Origin: RGIG6353 sp045590615
Lineage (GTDB): Bacteria; Bacillota; Clostridia; Oscillospirales; SIG627
DNA length: 20,719 nt
Assembly: GCA_045590615.1 (NCBI GenBank)
Contig: JAZNRH010000029.1
Coordinates: 1-20,719, forward strand
Direction: 5' to 3'
Below are positions 8,501 to 15,958 of this stretch, piece after piece. The notes under the pieces were generated by a model. The model was not told where the DNA came from, searched no databases, and saw only the letters and a program-made list of their open reading frames with translations. Both the position numbers and the translations under genes were made by a program. Within the stretch, counting starts at the first letter, position 1; each line of letters opens with the position of its first letter.

Positions 8501-9145
8501 GTATTTCTGTGCCTTTTCGCTTTGGCGCTCAAGAGAGGGCAGACGGGATTCTACCTCGGTGAGAATGTCGCTGATTCGGGTAAGATTATCAGAAACCTTA
8601 TCAAGCTTGTTTGTTGCGTCCTTTTTTTGATAACGGAGCTTGGATATACCTGCAGCCTCTTCAAAAATACCACGTCGCTCGTCGCTCTTGGTACTGATTA
8701 CGTCTGCTATTTTTCCCTGTCCTATTACCGAATATCCTTCTCTGCCGATACCTGTATTGAGGAAAATATCGACAATATCTTTAAGACGAACCTGCTTTTG
8801 ATTTATGTAGTATTCGCTCTCACCCGAGCGATAGAGTCGTCTGCAAACGTTTATTTCGTCTGCGTCAAAGGCAGAATGGCGGTCTGTGTTGTCAAGTGTC
8901 ATTACGACCTCGGCATAGCCTGCCGGCTTTCTTCTCGAGGTACCGTTGAAAATGACGTCTTCCATTTTAGAGCCTCTGAGTGACTTGGGAGACATTTCGC
9001 CAAGAACCCAGCGCACAGCATCTGATATGTTGGATTTACCACTTCCGTTAGGGCCGACGATGGCAGTAATGCCACGGTCAAAGGATATGACCGTCTTGTC
9101 GGGGAACGACTTGAAGCCGTGCATGGTCAACGCTTTCAAAAACAC
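5582..9145 (-). CDS. smc: Chromosome segregation ATPase SMC
   Basis: 1187-residue structural maintenance of chromosomes protein, the core of the bacterial condensin that organises and separates sister chromosomes together with ScpA/ScpB. Walker A GPNGSGKS is at 31-38, so the catalytic lysine is Lys37 as in Bacillus SMC. Two long coiled-coil arms rich in Glu/Lys flank a hinge (about 515-680, including the Gly-rich NAGGSFTGG segment). The C-terminal head carries LSGGEQ and the Walker B PFCIFDEIEAALDEANV. The GTG at 9143-9145 is chosen over a GTG three codons upstream because AAGGAGG (9154-9160) lies 8 bases before it and abuts the upstream one, and because MFLK...GFKSF is how SMC proteins normally begin. 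The gene overlaps ftsY by one base. It has its own promoter. rnc, the usual upstream partner, is not adjacent here. Confidence 0.97.
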   Translation of the reverse strand: MFLKALTMHGFKSFPDKTVISFDRGITAIVGPNGSGKSNISDAVRWVLGEMSPKSLRGSKMEDVIFNGTSRRKPAGYAEVVMTLDNTDRHSAFDADEINVCRRLYRSGESEYYINQKQVRLKDIVDIFLNTGIGREGYSVIGQGKIADVISTKSDERRGIFEEAAGISKLRYQKKDATNKLDKVSDNLTRISDILTEVESRLPSLERQSEKAQKYVVLKNERTELEISSFAERITAIDKEKATVDKTADEENARLVATEEKLNSIDREVEENYLRVQREKLSEETSRRERDELMAKLSEIQSTLSIYENDISHFEESVKETEEAEAASLTAIEAIKLQREALENETLTLISKIEEFGKEIDAKHLLATQKREELNPASDAVEEKRLALEKLQAEKSENDLMQKEGESYNLIRRERLDAIGEQKKNAETAKNNAEAEKKRIEKELDEVCEELAKKSVTLDKGKADIERLEGEAEEISELKQKARLKLMEINQRRETLIRMDKLLEGFSGSVKAVVTSNLSGIYGPVSKLILTDDEYITAIETCLGAAMQNIVVEDEKSAKEAIQYLKRTNQGRATFLPLTTVSGSESDVSSVTNMKGFISLASKLIRCDEKYIGIVKNLLGRTVVATDIESANDIARKLNFKVRIVTLDGQLINAGGSFTGGQSLKNSNILTRRADIEKLENEGKEIEKTISLHTAEINKLESAKTEIENSFLELEREVELLEKREDELERQEDVIDERLEALGTRLDEITLEYEKVLETSEVTSGNLVSIIEKGKKLEALVEEARTALERAEKNVESIKSEILTLMEEATEISASKSEAEITLASSKEKINSLELSKIGLENTIAEGKEKIKEQFARRDRAKSLIADTKLERIELEGKIGEKDVEIKMHSDEAAKLEASSMSLRVTQKQLTEEKEKAFRLHTQFTARSEELAKEKNAILTRLAEDYEMDFDTAVVFASSTRANQTLSKEEKEERLSFLRNEMKKLGSVNLDSIEEYKETKERYDFLKTQFDDTESAKRSLEKLIVNLENTMRDTFSKALVKIQKAFSETFTELFGGGTAEIIISGDDVLECTIDINVQPPGKIIKSLSLLSGGEQSIVAIALYLAILKVSPSPFCIFDEIEAALDEANVNRFGEYLKRYSISTQFIVITHRRGTMESADMLYGITMQEKGVSDYIRVTLDEYQGEIN

Positions 9146-9153
9146 AAACTCCA

Positions 9154-9160
9154 CCTCCTT
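9154..9160 (-). promoter_or_regulatory. smc ribosome binding site (decides the start)
   Basis: AAGGAGG on the minus strand is followed by eight bases and then the GTG at 9143-9145. An upstream in-frame GTG at 9152-9154 shares its last base with this site and cannot be served by it, so the shorter protein is the supported one. Confidence 0.85.
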
Positions 9161-9195
9161 ATATAATAGTAAACATATTTAATGCTATTATATAA
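9159..9195. repeat. Perfect 11-bp palindrome in the smc promoter region
   Basis: TTATATAATAG at 9159-9169 and its exact reverse complement at 9185-9195 are separated by 15 bases. The right arm contains the smc -10 box and the left arm touches the smc ribosome binding site. The predicted transcription start falls in the spacer, so a transcript from this promoter would contain only one arm; the symmetry would therefore act in DNA, for example as an operator. The arms are AT-rich, so chance is possible. Confidence 0.6.
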
Positions 9196-9215
9196 CGAAA
9201 TGGAGAAAAAAGCAA
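9187..9215 (-). promoter_or_regulatory. Sigma-A type promoter for smc
   Basis: On the minus strand TTGCTT (9210-9215) is followed by a 17-base spacer and a consensus TATAAT (9187-9192). The predicted start is near 9180, giving a leader of about 35 bases before the smc GTG. It lies just past the end of the small membrane-protein gene, so smc and downstream genes can be expressed independently of it. Confidence 0.75.
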
Positions 9216-9244
9216 GTTTTTTATTTGTGTAAACTACAACTTTT

Positions 9245-9490
9245 TCAAAAATTTGACAAAATAAAGCCGAGCCCTCCTCCCAAAAGAAAGCAAATGAGAT
9301 GAGGAATAAATCTGAGCATAGATTTTTTGCCGTTTTTTAATTCCAGCTCCCTGATAATTTTTTTAGCCTCGTCAACAGGTCCTCTTCGGCTTCTCAGTGC
9401 ATTTTCCTTTACGAGAAAAAATGCCTGGTCAAAGTAGTCTGAGCCCGTATCCTTCATTATTACGACACGTCGGTTAAGTCCTTTTAGCAT
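9245..9490 (-). CDS. Small conserved-looking protein with C-terminal membrane segment
   Basis: 81-residue protein of unknown function. The ATG is preceded by GGGGGGTGA ending four bases before it, a strong ribosome binding site. The first 58 residues are soluble and charged (opening MLKGLNRRVVIMKDTGSDYF, then a DEAKKIIRELELKNGKK helix). Residues about 61-80 form a hydrophobic, Gly-rich helix (FLLGGGLGFIL), and the chain ends one residue later. This is the layout of a tail-anchored protein facing the cytoplasm; there is no signal peptide. It lies immediately upstream of smc on the same strand and divergent from the radical SAM gene. I recognise no catalytic motif. It resembles short uncharacterised Clostridia proteins, but I cannot name a family. 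A functional link to SMC is only suggested by position. Confidence 0.78.
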   Translation of the reverse strand: MLKGLNRRVVIMKDTGSDYFDQAFFLVKENALRSRRGPVDEAKKIIRELELKNGKKSMLRFIPHLICFLLGGGLGFILSNF

Positions 9491-9579
9491 AGAGTCACCC
9501 CCCTTATGAATACGTGGTTATTTTCTCCCAAAAATTGCCTTTTATTCCAATGAAAAATACAAAGTTTTGAAAATTGTTA

Positions 9580-9608
9580 TTGACAAAGCCATTTTTATAT
9601 ATTATTAT
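9580..9608 (+). promoter_or_regulatory. Sigma-A type promoter for the rightward operon
   Basis: A perfect TTGACA (9580-9585), a 17-base spacer and TATTAT (9603-9608) predict a start near 9615, about 20 bases before the TTG of the radical SAM gene. It probably drives the whole radical SAM-to-rnc unit, in which no other strong promoter or terminator was seen. It also rules out the longer upstream in-frame start at 9567, which would lie before the transcript begins. Confidence 0.85.
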
Positions 9609-9635
9609 TGTAGACAAACGAAAGGGGAGAGAGCT

Positions 9636-10586
9636 TTGAAGAGTGGCTTTGAATATTCCGATGATAATAAGCGTTATCATACTCAGAATTATCATTTGAG
9701 GCACGTCTTCGGCTCAAAGGTTGCAAAAATCTCGCTCGATGCAGGCTTCAGCTGTCCGAATATCGACGGCACCGTTTCGACGGGTGGCTGTATATATTGC
9801 CTTGACGGCAGTGGAAGTGGGGCAAGGGAAAGCCTGAGAGAGCAGTTCGACAGCGTAAGGGAGAAGATGAATAAAAAATGGGAGACGGATAAATATATCG
9901 TTTATCTGCAAGCCCATTCAAATACCTACGCACCCGTTGAACGGCTTCGTGAAATTTACAGCCAGGTGCTTGGCTTTGACGGAGTGGTCGGGCTTTCGGT
10001 AGCAACACGCCCCGATTGTCTTGACGACGAAAAAATCGAGCTCCTTTCACAGATTTCAAAAAGCACCTACCTCAACGTCGAGCTCGGCTTACAGAGCATT
10101 CACGATAAGACGGCACGTCTTATTAACAGAGGTCACGGCTTCGATACCTTTTGCAAAGCCTACGATAAGCTGTTTGCAAAGGATATAAAGGTGTGCGTTC
10201 ACCTGATTAACGGACTGCCCTTTGAAAATAGAGAAATGATGCTTGAAAGCGTAAAGAGGGTTGCCGATATGTCACCCTTCAGCATAAAGCTCCATCTGCT
10301 TCACGTGCTTCGCGGTACTCCTCTTGCAACCATGTACGAGAGGGGCGACTTTGAGACCTTTGATCTTATGGACTACGTTTCTCTTATATGCGACCAGCTT
10401 GAGCTGATTAAAAAGGAGACGGTTATACAGCGTCTGACGGGAGACGGGGACAAGCACAGCCTTATAGCGCCTTTATGGAGTATGAAGAAATTCGTGGTGC
10501 TTGACGAAATTGACAAGGAAATGGAAAGAAGAAAAAGCTTTCAGGGAAGTGGCAAATATGACAGAAATCACGTCAAGAAAAAATAA
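9636..10586 (+). CDS. TIGR01212-family radical SAM protein (YhcC/YtqA type)
   Basis: 316-residue radical SAM enzyme. Cys40, Cys52 and Cys55 form a CX11CX2C cluster motif in the context FSCPNIDGTVSTGGCIYC, the arrangement of the YhcC/YtqA (TIGR01212) family rather than the common CX3CX2C. VGLSVATRPDCLDDEKIELL and YLNVELGLQSIHDKTARLINRG segments are typical of the Elp3/oxygen-independent coproporphyrinogen oxidase superfamily barrel. The TTG at 9636 is chosen because GGGGAG (9624-9629) precedes it by six bases and the promoter lies just upstream. The substrate is not evident. From memory, Bacillus YtqA has been linked to a late step of tRNA wobble-uridine modification; whether this protein is its orthologue is not shown. 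Its end overlaps the next gene by 29 bases. Confidence 0.9.
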   Translation: MKSGFEYSDDNKRYHTQNYHLRHVFGSKVAKISLDAGFSCPNIDGTVSTGGCIYCLDGSGSGARESLREQFDSVREKMNKKWETDKYIVYLQAHSNTYAPVERLREIYSQVLGFDGVVGLSVATRPDCLDDEKIELLSQISKSTYLNVELGLQSIHDKTARLINRGHGFDTFCKAYDKLFAKDIKVCVHLINGLPFENREMMLESVKRVADMSPFSIKLHLLHVLRGTPLATMYERGDFETFDLMDYVSLICDQLELIKKETVIQRLTGDGDKHSLIAPLWSMKKFVVLDEIDKEMERRKSFQGSGKYDRNHVKKK

Positions 10587-11325
10587 AATAATACTTGGTG
10601 TTGCCTCCCTCAAGGACAAGAGAGAAAGGGATTCGGAGGGCTTGTTTTTTACCGAGGGTAAAAAGTTAATCAATGAGGCGTTGTCGGTGGATAGACAGCC
10701 TGTAAGGAGCTTTGTTACAAAAAGCTTTCTTGATAAAAATTCCGAGCTCGTAAACAGCCTGAAGGGTGAGCTTTTTCTTGTCAGCGACGAGGTCTACGAT
10801 AAGATGAGCGACGAGAGTGCACCCGAGGGGATTTTGTCGGTTTTTGAAAAGAAAGTGACAATCGATAAAAAGGCAGACTCCTGTATAGTTTTACTCGAGG
10901 GTATTCAGGACCCCGGAAACGTCGGCACAATTATCAGGTGCGCAGTAGCCTTTGGTGTAAGTGAGGTGCTGACGGTCGGCTGTGCAGATATATATTCGCC
11001 AAAGACTGTGCGTTCGACTATGGGCGCAATCTTCAAGATGCCGTGTACGGCTTTTTCGGATATTGACGGCGCAGTTGAATACGCAAGGACAAAAACGGGC
11101 AGTGTAGTTGCAACGGCATTGCACAGCGACAGCGTGACGCTTGACAGAGTGGACACGTCGAGGGCGACTATTATGCTCGGAAGTGAGGGCAGAGGACTGA
11201 GCGACAGAGCAATCGAGCTTGCCGACAGCAAGGTTATTATTCCGATTGAGAACATAGAGTCCCTCAACGCTTCGATTGCAGGTGCGATTTGTATGTACGA
11301 TTCAATGCTTAAGAGGAAAGCCTGA
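10558..11325 (+). CDS. SpoU (TrmH/RlmB-like) 2'-O-ribose RNA methyltransferase
   Basis: 255-residue SPOUT-class methyltransferase that uses S-adenosylmethionine to methylate a ribose 2'-OH in rRNA or tRNA. An N-terminal L30e-like substrate-binding domain (about 1-95, including the EGLFFTEGKKLINEAL segment) precedes the knotted catalytic domain (about 108-255). Motif 1 is NVGTIIR at 121-127, motif 2 MLGSEGRGL at 206-214, and motif 3 IPIENIESLNASIAGAI with SLNAS at 235-239. All catalytic-knot residues are present. The ATG at 10558 gives the usual family N-terminus and has a purine-rich AGGGA upstream; a longer TTG start at 10501 lies deep inside the radical SAM gene and adds non-conserved sequence. 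The stop shares one base with dprA. The exact target nucleotide cannot be assigned. Confidence 0.92.
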   Translation: MTEITSRKNKIILGVASLKDKRERDSEGLFFTEGKKLINEALSVDRQPVRSFVTKSFLDKNSELVNSLKGELFLVSDEVYDKMSDESAPEGILSVFEKKVTIDKKADSCIVLLEGIQDPGNVGTIIRCAVAFGVSEVLTVGCADIYSPKTVRSTMGAIFKMPCTAFSDIDGAVEYARTKTGSVVATALHSDSVTLDRVDTSRATIMLGSEGRGLSDRAIELADSKVIIPIENIESLNASIAGAICMYDSMLKRKA

Positions 11326-12380
11326 TGATATATTGGATTTGGTTGAGCTTAGCCCTGGGCATTGGTACTAAGAGCTCTAACAAGCTTTTGTATAAGTTTT
11401 CTCCCGAAAGGGCGTATAACGCTTCAAGAAGCGAGCTTGTTGAGGCAGGGCTCGGAGAGGCGCTTGCAGACAGGCTGTCTGACAAGAGTCTTGACAGAGC
11501 AAGACGGATAATTGCAGCTTGTGAAAAAAAGAAAATAGAGATTATAACACTTGACTCTCAGCGATACCCGAGAGCGCTGAAGAGACTTGACGACCAGCCA
11601 CTCGTTTTGTACGCCCGAGGCGATATTTCGTGTATCGAGGGCAAAAAGATTGCAGGCTTCGTCGGCACTCGCAGAACGTCTCAAATCGGTGTTGAAAACG
11701 GAATACGAATAGCGAATGAGCTCATTGACGACGGCTATCTTTTGGTCAGTGGCATTGCCGAGGGCATAGACACTATTGCTGCAAGACAGAGCCTTGCAAG
11801 AGGTGTTTTGTCGGTTGCCGTTCTGGGAGTAGATATAGACAAGTACTTCCCGAGTGTCAACAGGGAGCTGATAGACAGAGTTGCAGAAAACGGTGTAGTC
11901 ATCTCGGAGTATCCACCCGGCACAAACGCGAGATTTTTCACTACAAGAAACCGAATAATCGCAGGGCTCAGCGATATTTTCAACGTGATAGAAGCACCAC
12001 TTGGAAGTGGCGCGCTGATTGGCGCAAGAGTCGCTATGAAAATCAAAGTTCCCACATTTGCGTTTGTGCTTGAGTCGGAAAAGTTCGACGGCTGCAGACA
12101 GCTGATACAGGAGGGAGCAAGGGCGCTTGGGGGAAGCGTCGTTGAGAAAGCAGAGCCCCGTATCAAGCGTAATAAAAAGAGCTCAGGCGATGGTGAAATC
12201 CCTGAGGACATCGTGGGATTGCGTCGCTATATATGGGAAAAGCTGTTGCTTTCACCACAAAGTGATAATTCCCTTATTGATAAGGAGCATCCGGCATCGG
12301 AAATATTGTGCGCACTTACCGAGCTTGAGCTTGATGGACACATCAGGCTCTTGCCAAACGGAAAATACGCATTGAAATAA
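11325..12380 (+). CDS. dprA: DNA processing protein DprA
   Basis: 351-residue DprA/Smf, which binds incoming single-stranded DNA and loads RecA during natural transformation. A helical N-terminal domain (about 1-70) is followed by the Rossmann-like domain. GFVGTRRTSQIGVENG (about 110-125) stands in place of the common VGSRxxSxYG. It is followed by VSGIAEGIDTIAARQSL and SEYPPGTNARFFTTRNRIIAGLSD, the family's signature. A C-terminal winged-helix (DprA_WH) region begins at about residue 275. The ATG overlaps the previous stop (TGATG). topA starts 12 bases downstream, the same dprA-topA-trmFO order as in Bacillus. No other competence genes are in the window, and dprA is widespread in species not known to be transformable. 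Confidence 0.95.
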   Translation: MIYWIWLSLALGIGTKSSNKLLYKFSPERAYNASRSELVEAGLGEALADRLSDKSLDRARRIIAACEKKKIEIITLDSQRYPRALKRLDDQPLVLYARGDISCIEGKKIAGFVGTRRTSQIGVENGIRIANELIDDGYLLVSGIAEGIDTIAARQSLARGVLSVAVLGVDIDKYFPSVNRELIDRVAENGVVISEYPPGTNARFFTTRNRIIAGLSDIFNVIEAPLGSGALIGARVAMKIKVPTFAFVLESEKFDGCRQLIQEGARALGGSVVEKAEPRIKRNKKSSGDGEIPEDIVGLRRYIWEKLLLSPQSDNSLIDKEHPASEILCALTELELDGHIRLLPNGKYALK

Positions 12381-12392
12381 AAGGAGTAGTAT

Positions 12393-14642
12393 ATGTCAAA
12401 TTTAGTAATAGTTGAGTCACCAACCAAGGCAGGCACTATAAAGGGCTATCTTGGCTCGAGCTTTAAGGTTGTTGCATCAAAGGGACACATAAGAGATTTG
12501 CCCAAAAGCTCTCTGGGTATAGATATAGAAAATGATTTTGAACCCAAATATATCAACATCAGAGGCAAGTCAGAGCTGATTAACGAGCTGAAGAAAGAGG
12601 CGAAGAACGCCAATAAAGTATATCTCGCAACCGACCCTGACCGAGAGGGAGAGGCAATTTCGTGGCATCTTGCAAGCGTGCTCGGTCTCGACGAAAAAAA
12701 GGCGTGCCGAGTATATTTCAACGAGATTACCAAGAAGGCAGTAAAGGAGGCAATTCAGAACCCTTCTGCAATCAACCCCAATCTTGTTGACGCTCAGCAG
12801 GCGAGGAGACTTATAGACAGAATAGTTGGTTATAAGATTTCACCTCTTCTTTGGAAAAAGGTTAAAAACGGACTTTCTGCAGGACGAGTGCAGTCGGTTG
12901 CCACAAAGCTTGTGGTAGAGCGTGAAAACGAAATCCGTAGCTTTGTTTCCGAAGAGTCCTGGACTATTGACGGAGTTTTCAAGGGTGAGGTAGGAAAGAG
13001 ATTCACGCTCAGGTTTTTTGGTGACAAGAACGGTAAAATCAGTCTTGCAAACAAAGAAGAGGCAGACGTAATCCTTGCAGGACTTGAGGGGGTGACAGCC
13101 GGCGTTTCAAGCATCAAGAAGGGTGCTAAGAGACGTAATCCTTCACCACCGTTCACAACCTCACAGCTTCAGCAGGAGGCAAACAGAAAGCTCAACTTCC
13201 AGTCCAAGAAAACAATGAGCGTAGCTCAGGAGCTTTACGAGGGTGTAAATTTAGGTAAAAGCGGCGACCACGGTCTTATTACCTATATGCGTACCGACTC
13301 TGTCAGAATTTCCGACGAGGCGGCAAACGCAGCCGAGAGCTTTATCAGACAGACCTACGGTGACAAGTACTATCCCAAGACGAGAAGAATATATAAATCC
13401 AAGGGCAACTCACAGGATGCCCACGAGGCAATCCGTCCCTCCGACGTAACTCTCACTCCCGAAATGGTAAAGCCTTATCTCACCGGCGACCAGTTCAAGC
13501 TTTATAAGCTCATCTGGTGTCGCTTTGTGGCGAGTCAGATGGAGGTAGCCCTCTACGATACGGTTGCAGTCGAGGTAACCACAACGTCTCCTTCGGCAGA
13601 GTATCTCTTCAAGGGCAAGGGCGAGACTCTGAGATTTGACGGCTTTATGACAATTTACAGCGTAACTCTCGACGAGGAGGATAAGGAGGACGAGGAAACC
13701 GTGGCTCTTCCTAAGCTTGACGAGGGAGAGGCGCTGGCGATACTTGATATTCTTCCCAAGCAGAATTTCTCTCAGCCACCCTACAGATACACCGAAGCTA
13801 CTCTTATAAAGGTGCTTGAGGAAAAGGGAATAGGCAGACCGAGCACCTACACTCCCACGATTACCACAATCCTTTCAAGAGAGTATATCGAAAGAGAAGG
13901 AAAGTTCTTTAAGCCCACCAATCTCGGTGAAGTAATCACCGAAATTATGGACACTTATTTCGGAGCAATCGTAGACTATCGCTTTACTGCAGGGCTCGAG
14001 GAAAAGTTAGATATGGTAGCCGACGGCGAAAAGGAATACAAGAAGGTGCTTGGAGACTTCTACCGTGAATTTGAGCCTCTTCTTTCAAAGGCAGAAAAGG
14101 AAGCCGAGAGAATAGAGGTCAAGCAGGAGGTAGAGGAGCTTGACATTCTGTGTGAAAAATGTGGAGCGAAAATGATTGTCAAGAAGGGACGTTTCGGAAG
14201 ATTTGCCGCATGTCCCAATTATCCACAGTGCAAGAACACCAAACAGCTTGACAGTACGGGCAATATCGTAGAGAAGAAGCCCGACGTCGTAGTAGAAGGA
14301 ATGACCTGCCCCGAATGTAACGGAAAGGTGCTTCTCAAGAAGGGAAGATACGGAGAATTTTACGCCTGCGAAAACTACCCCACCTGTAAGTACACCAAGC
14401 AGATTGCCAAAGAGGTGGGCGTTGCCTGCCCTAAGTGTGGTGGCAAGGTAGTAGCAAAGAGGGCAGGTAAGAAGCTGTTCTACGGCTGTGAAAACTACCC
14501 CAAGTGCGATTTCTCGGCTTGGTATATGCCAACCGGCGAAAAATGTCCTCATTGCAAGGACGGATTTATGGTCAGAAAGAAGGCTGACGAAGCACCCGTA
14601 TGCTCAAACAAGAGCTGTCCTTCCAACAAAAAGGAGAAATAA
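12393..14642 (+). CDS. topA: DNA topoisomerase I (type IA)
   Basis: 749-residue type IA topoisomerase that relaxes negative supercoils through a 5'-phosphotyrosine intermediate. The Toprim domain shows VIVESPTK with Glu8 and TDPDREGE with Asp81 and Asp83. The active-site tyrosine is Tyr298 in GLITYMRTDS. The C-terminus carries four Cys4 zinc-ribbon modules between about residues 585 and 745: CEKCGAKM, CPECNGKV, CPKCGGKV and CPHCKDGF, each followed by a second Cys pair (the first three in a NYPxC context). The fourth is shorter and more divergent. AAGGAG (12381-12386) precedes the ATG by six bases. The stop and the trmFO start overlap (TAATG). Confidence 0.97.
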   Translation: MSNLVIVESPTKAGTIKGYLGSSFKVVASKGHIRDLPKSSLGIDIENDFEPKYINIRGKSELINELKKEAKNANKVYLATDPDREGEAISWHLASVLGLDEKKACRVYFNEITKKAVKEAIQNPSAINPNLVDAQQARRLIDRIVGYKISPLLWKKVKNGLSAGRVQSVATKLVVERENEIRSFVSEESWTIDGVFKGEVGKRFTLRFFGDKNGKISLANKEEADVILAGLEGVTAGVSSIKKGAKRRNPSPPFTTSQLQQEANRKLNFQSKKTMSVAQELYEGVNLGKSGDHGLITYMRTDSVRISDEAANAAESFIRQTYGDKYYPKTRRIYKSKGNSQDAHEAIRPSDVTLTPEMVKPYLTGDQFKLYKLIWCRFVASQMEVALYDTVAVEVTTTSPSAEYLFKGKGETLRFDGFMTIYSVTLDEEDKEDEETVALPKLDEGEALAILDILPKQNFSQPPYRYTEATLIKVLEEKGIGRPSTYTPTITTILSREYIEREGKFFKPTNLGEVITEIMDTYFGAIVDYRFTAGLEEKLDMVADGEKEYKKVLGDFYREFEPLLSKAEKEAERIEVKQEVEELDILCEKCGAKMIVKKGRFGRFAACPNYPQCKNTKQLDSTGNIVEKKPDVVVEGMTCPECNGKVLLKKGRYGEFYACENYPTCKYTKQIAKEVGVACPKCGGKVVAKRAGKKLFYGCENYPKCDFSAWYMPTGEKCPHCKDGFMVRKKADEAPVCSNKSCPSNKKEK

Positions 14643-15958
14643 TGGCAACAGTAAATATAATAGGTGCAGGTCTTGCAGGCTGTGAGGCAGCGTGGCAGGC
14701 AGCGAAAATGGGAGTCAACGTAAGGCTTTATGAGATGAAGCCCACCCGTTTTTCTCCTGCACATAAATCGGCAGGCTTTGCAGAGCTCGTATGCTCGAAC
14801 TCTCTGCGCTCGGACGCTATGGAAAACGCAGTCGGAATACTCAAGGCAGAGATGAGTGAGCTTGACAGTATAATAATGCAATCAGCCTTTGTGAACCGAG
14901 TGCCTGCAGGCTCTTGTCTTGCAGTTGACAGAGAGGGCTTTTCAGAGTATATAACCGAAAAGCTTTCAAGCCACCCCAATATAGAAATAATTACGGGCGA
15001 GCGTGACAGTGTTAATCCCGACGAGCTCACCGTAATTGCAACCGGTCCTTTGACCGACGGAAAAATGGCAGATTTTATAGGCGAGCTTCTTGGCAGTCAG
15101 TCGCTGTCGTTTTTCGATGCAGCTGCCCCGATTGTTGAGCGAGACAGTATAGATTTTGAGTCAGCGTTTATTGCGTCACGCTGGGGCAAGGGCGAAGCTG
15201 CTTATATAAATTGCCCTATGACCAAAGAGGAATATACAGTATTCTATAACGAATTAATAAATGCCGGTACAGCCGAGCTTCATAGCTTTGACGAGGACCT
15301 GAAGGTCTTTGAGGGGTGTATGCCCGTAGAGGTAATGGCATCAAGGGGCTTTGAGACATTGCTTTTCGGACCGATGAAGCCCGTTGGACTCATCGACCCG
15401 AAAACCAACAGCGAGGCGTATGCGACGGTACAGCTCAGGCAGGACAATAAGGAAGCTACAATGTACAACATCGTCGGCTTCCAGACACATCTCACCTTTG
15501 CTGAGCAGAAGAGGGTTTTCTCGCTCATACCTGCGCTCAGAAACGCAGTATTTCTGAGGTACGGAGTAATGCACAGAAACACCTTTATAGATTCGCCAAA
15601 GCACCTGACCCCGTTTTACAGTCTGAGAGACAAGCGAAATATCTATTTTGCAGGTCAGATGACGGGCGTGGAGGGTTATCTCGAATCTGCTTCGTCGGGA
15701 ATGGTAGCAGGAATAAACGTTGCAAGACGGGCTCTTGGACTTGACGAAATAGATTTTACAAGAAAGACGGCAATAGGCGCTCTTGCAAACTACGTTTCTA
15801 ATCAATCGGTTGTGAATTTCCAGCCGATGAACGTTAATTTCGGAATAATTGCACCTCTTGAGCACAAGGTCAAGGGTGGCAAAAAGCTCAGAAACGCCGC
15901 AATAGGCGAGCGTTGTCTTGAAAAGGTAAAGGAAATCAAGGAGGAATACGGACTGTGA
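14642..15958 (+). CDS. trmFO: Folate/FAD-dependent tRNA (uracil-54-C5)-methyltransferase TrmFO
   Basis: 438-residue flavoprotein that makes ribothymidine at position 54 of tRNA using methylenetetrahydrofolate, the Gram-positive alternative to SAM-dependent TrmA. The N-terminal dinucleotide-binding motif IIGAGLAGCEAAW (6-18) holds FAD. Cys51 in VCSNSLRSD and Cys226 in FEGCMPVE correspond to the two catalytic cysteines reported for the Bacillus and Thermus enzymes. FGPMKPVGL and the FAGQMTGVEGYLESASSGMVAG FAD-binding segment near 350-375 complete the signature. AAGGAG sits six bases before the ATG. The stop overlaps the plsX GTG by four bases. An in-frame upstream start at 14600 lies inside topA and adds unrelated sequence, so it was not used. 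Confidence 0.96.
   Translation: MATVNIIGAGLAGCEAAWQAAKMGVNVRLYEMKPTRFSPAHKSAGFAELVCSNSLRSDAMENAVGILKAEMSELDSIIMQSAFVNRVPAGSCLAVDREGFSEYITEKLSSHPNIEIITGERDSVNPDELTVIATGPLTDGKMADFIGELLGSQSLSFFDAAAPIVERDSIDFESAFIASRWGKGEAAYINCPMTKEEYTVFYNELINAGTAELHSFDEDLKVFEGCMPVEVMASRGFETLLFGPMKPVGLIDPKTNSEAYATVQLRQDNKEATMYNIVGFQTHLTFAEQKRVFSLIPALRNAVFLRYGVMHRNTFIDSPKHLTPFYSLRDKRNIYFAGQMTGVEGYLESASSGMVAGINVARRALGLDEIDFTRKTAIGALANYVSNQSVVNFQPMNVNFGIIAPLEHKVKGGKKLRNAAIGERCLEKVKEIKEEYGL

Noticed and set aside
6119..8983. Several plus-strand open frames of 76-222 codons opposite smc
   Set aside because: They are shadows of the coiled-coil coding sequence (Ser/Leu/Phe-rich mirror translations) without ribosome binding sites or recognisable domains.
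9196..9244. Terminator between the small membrane-protein gene and smc
   Set aside because: Only weak AT-rich complementarity (TTGT/ACAA) is present, with no stable GC stem. Read-through into smc is possible.
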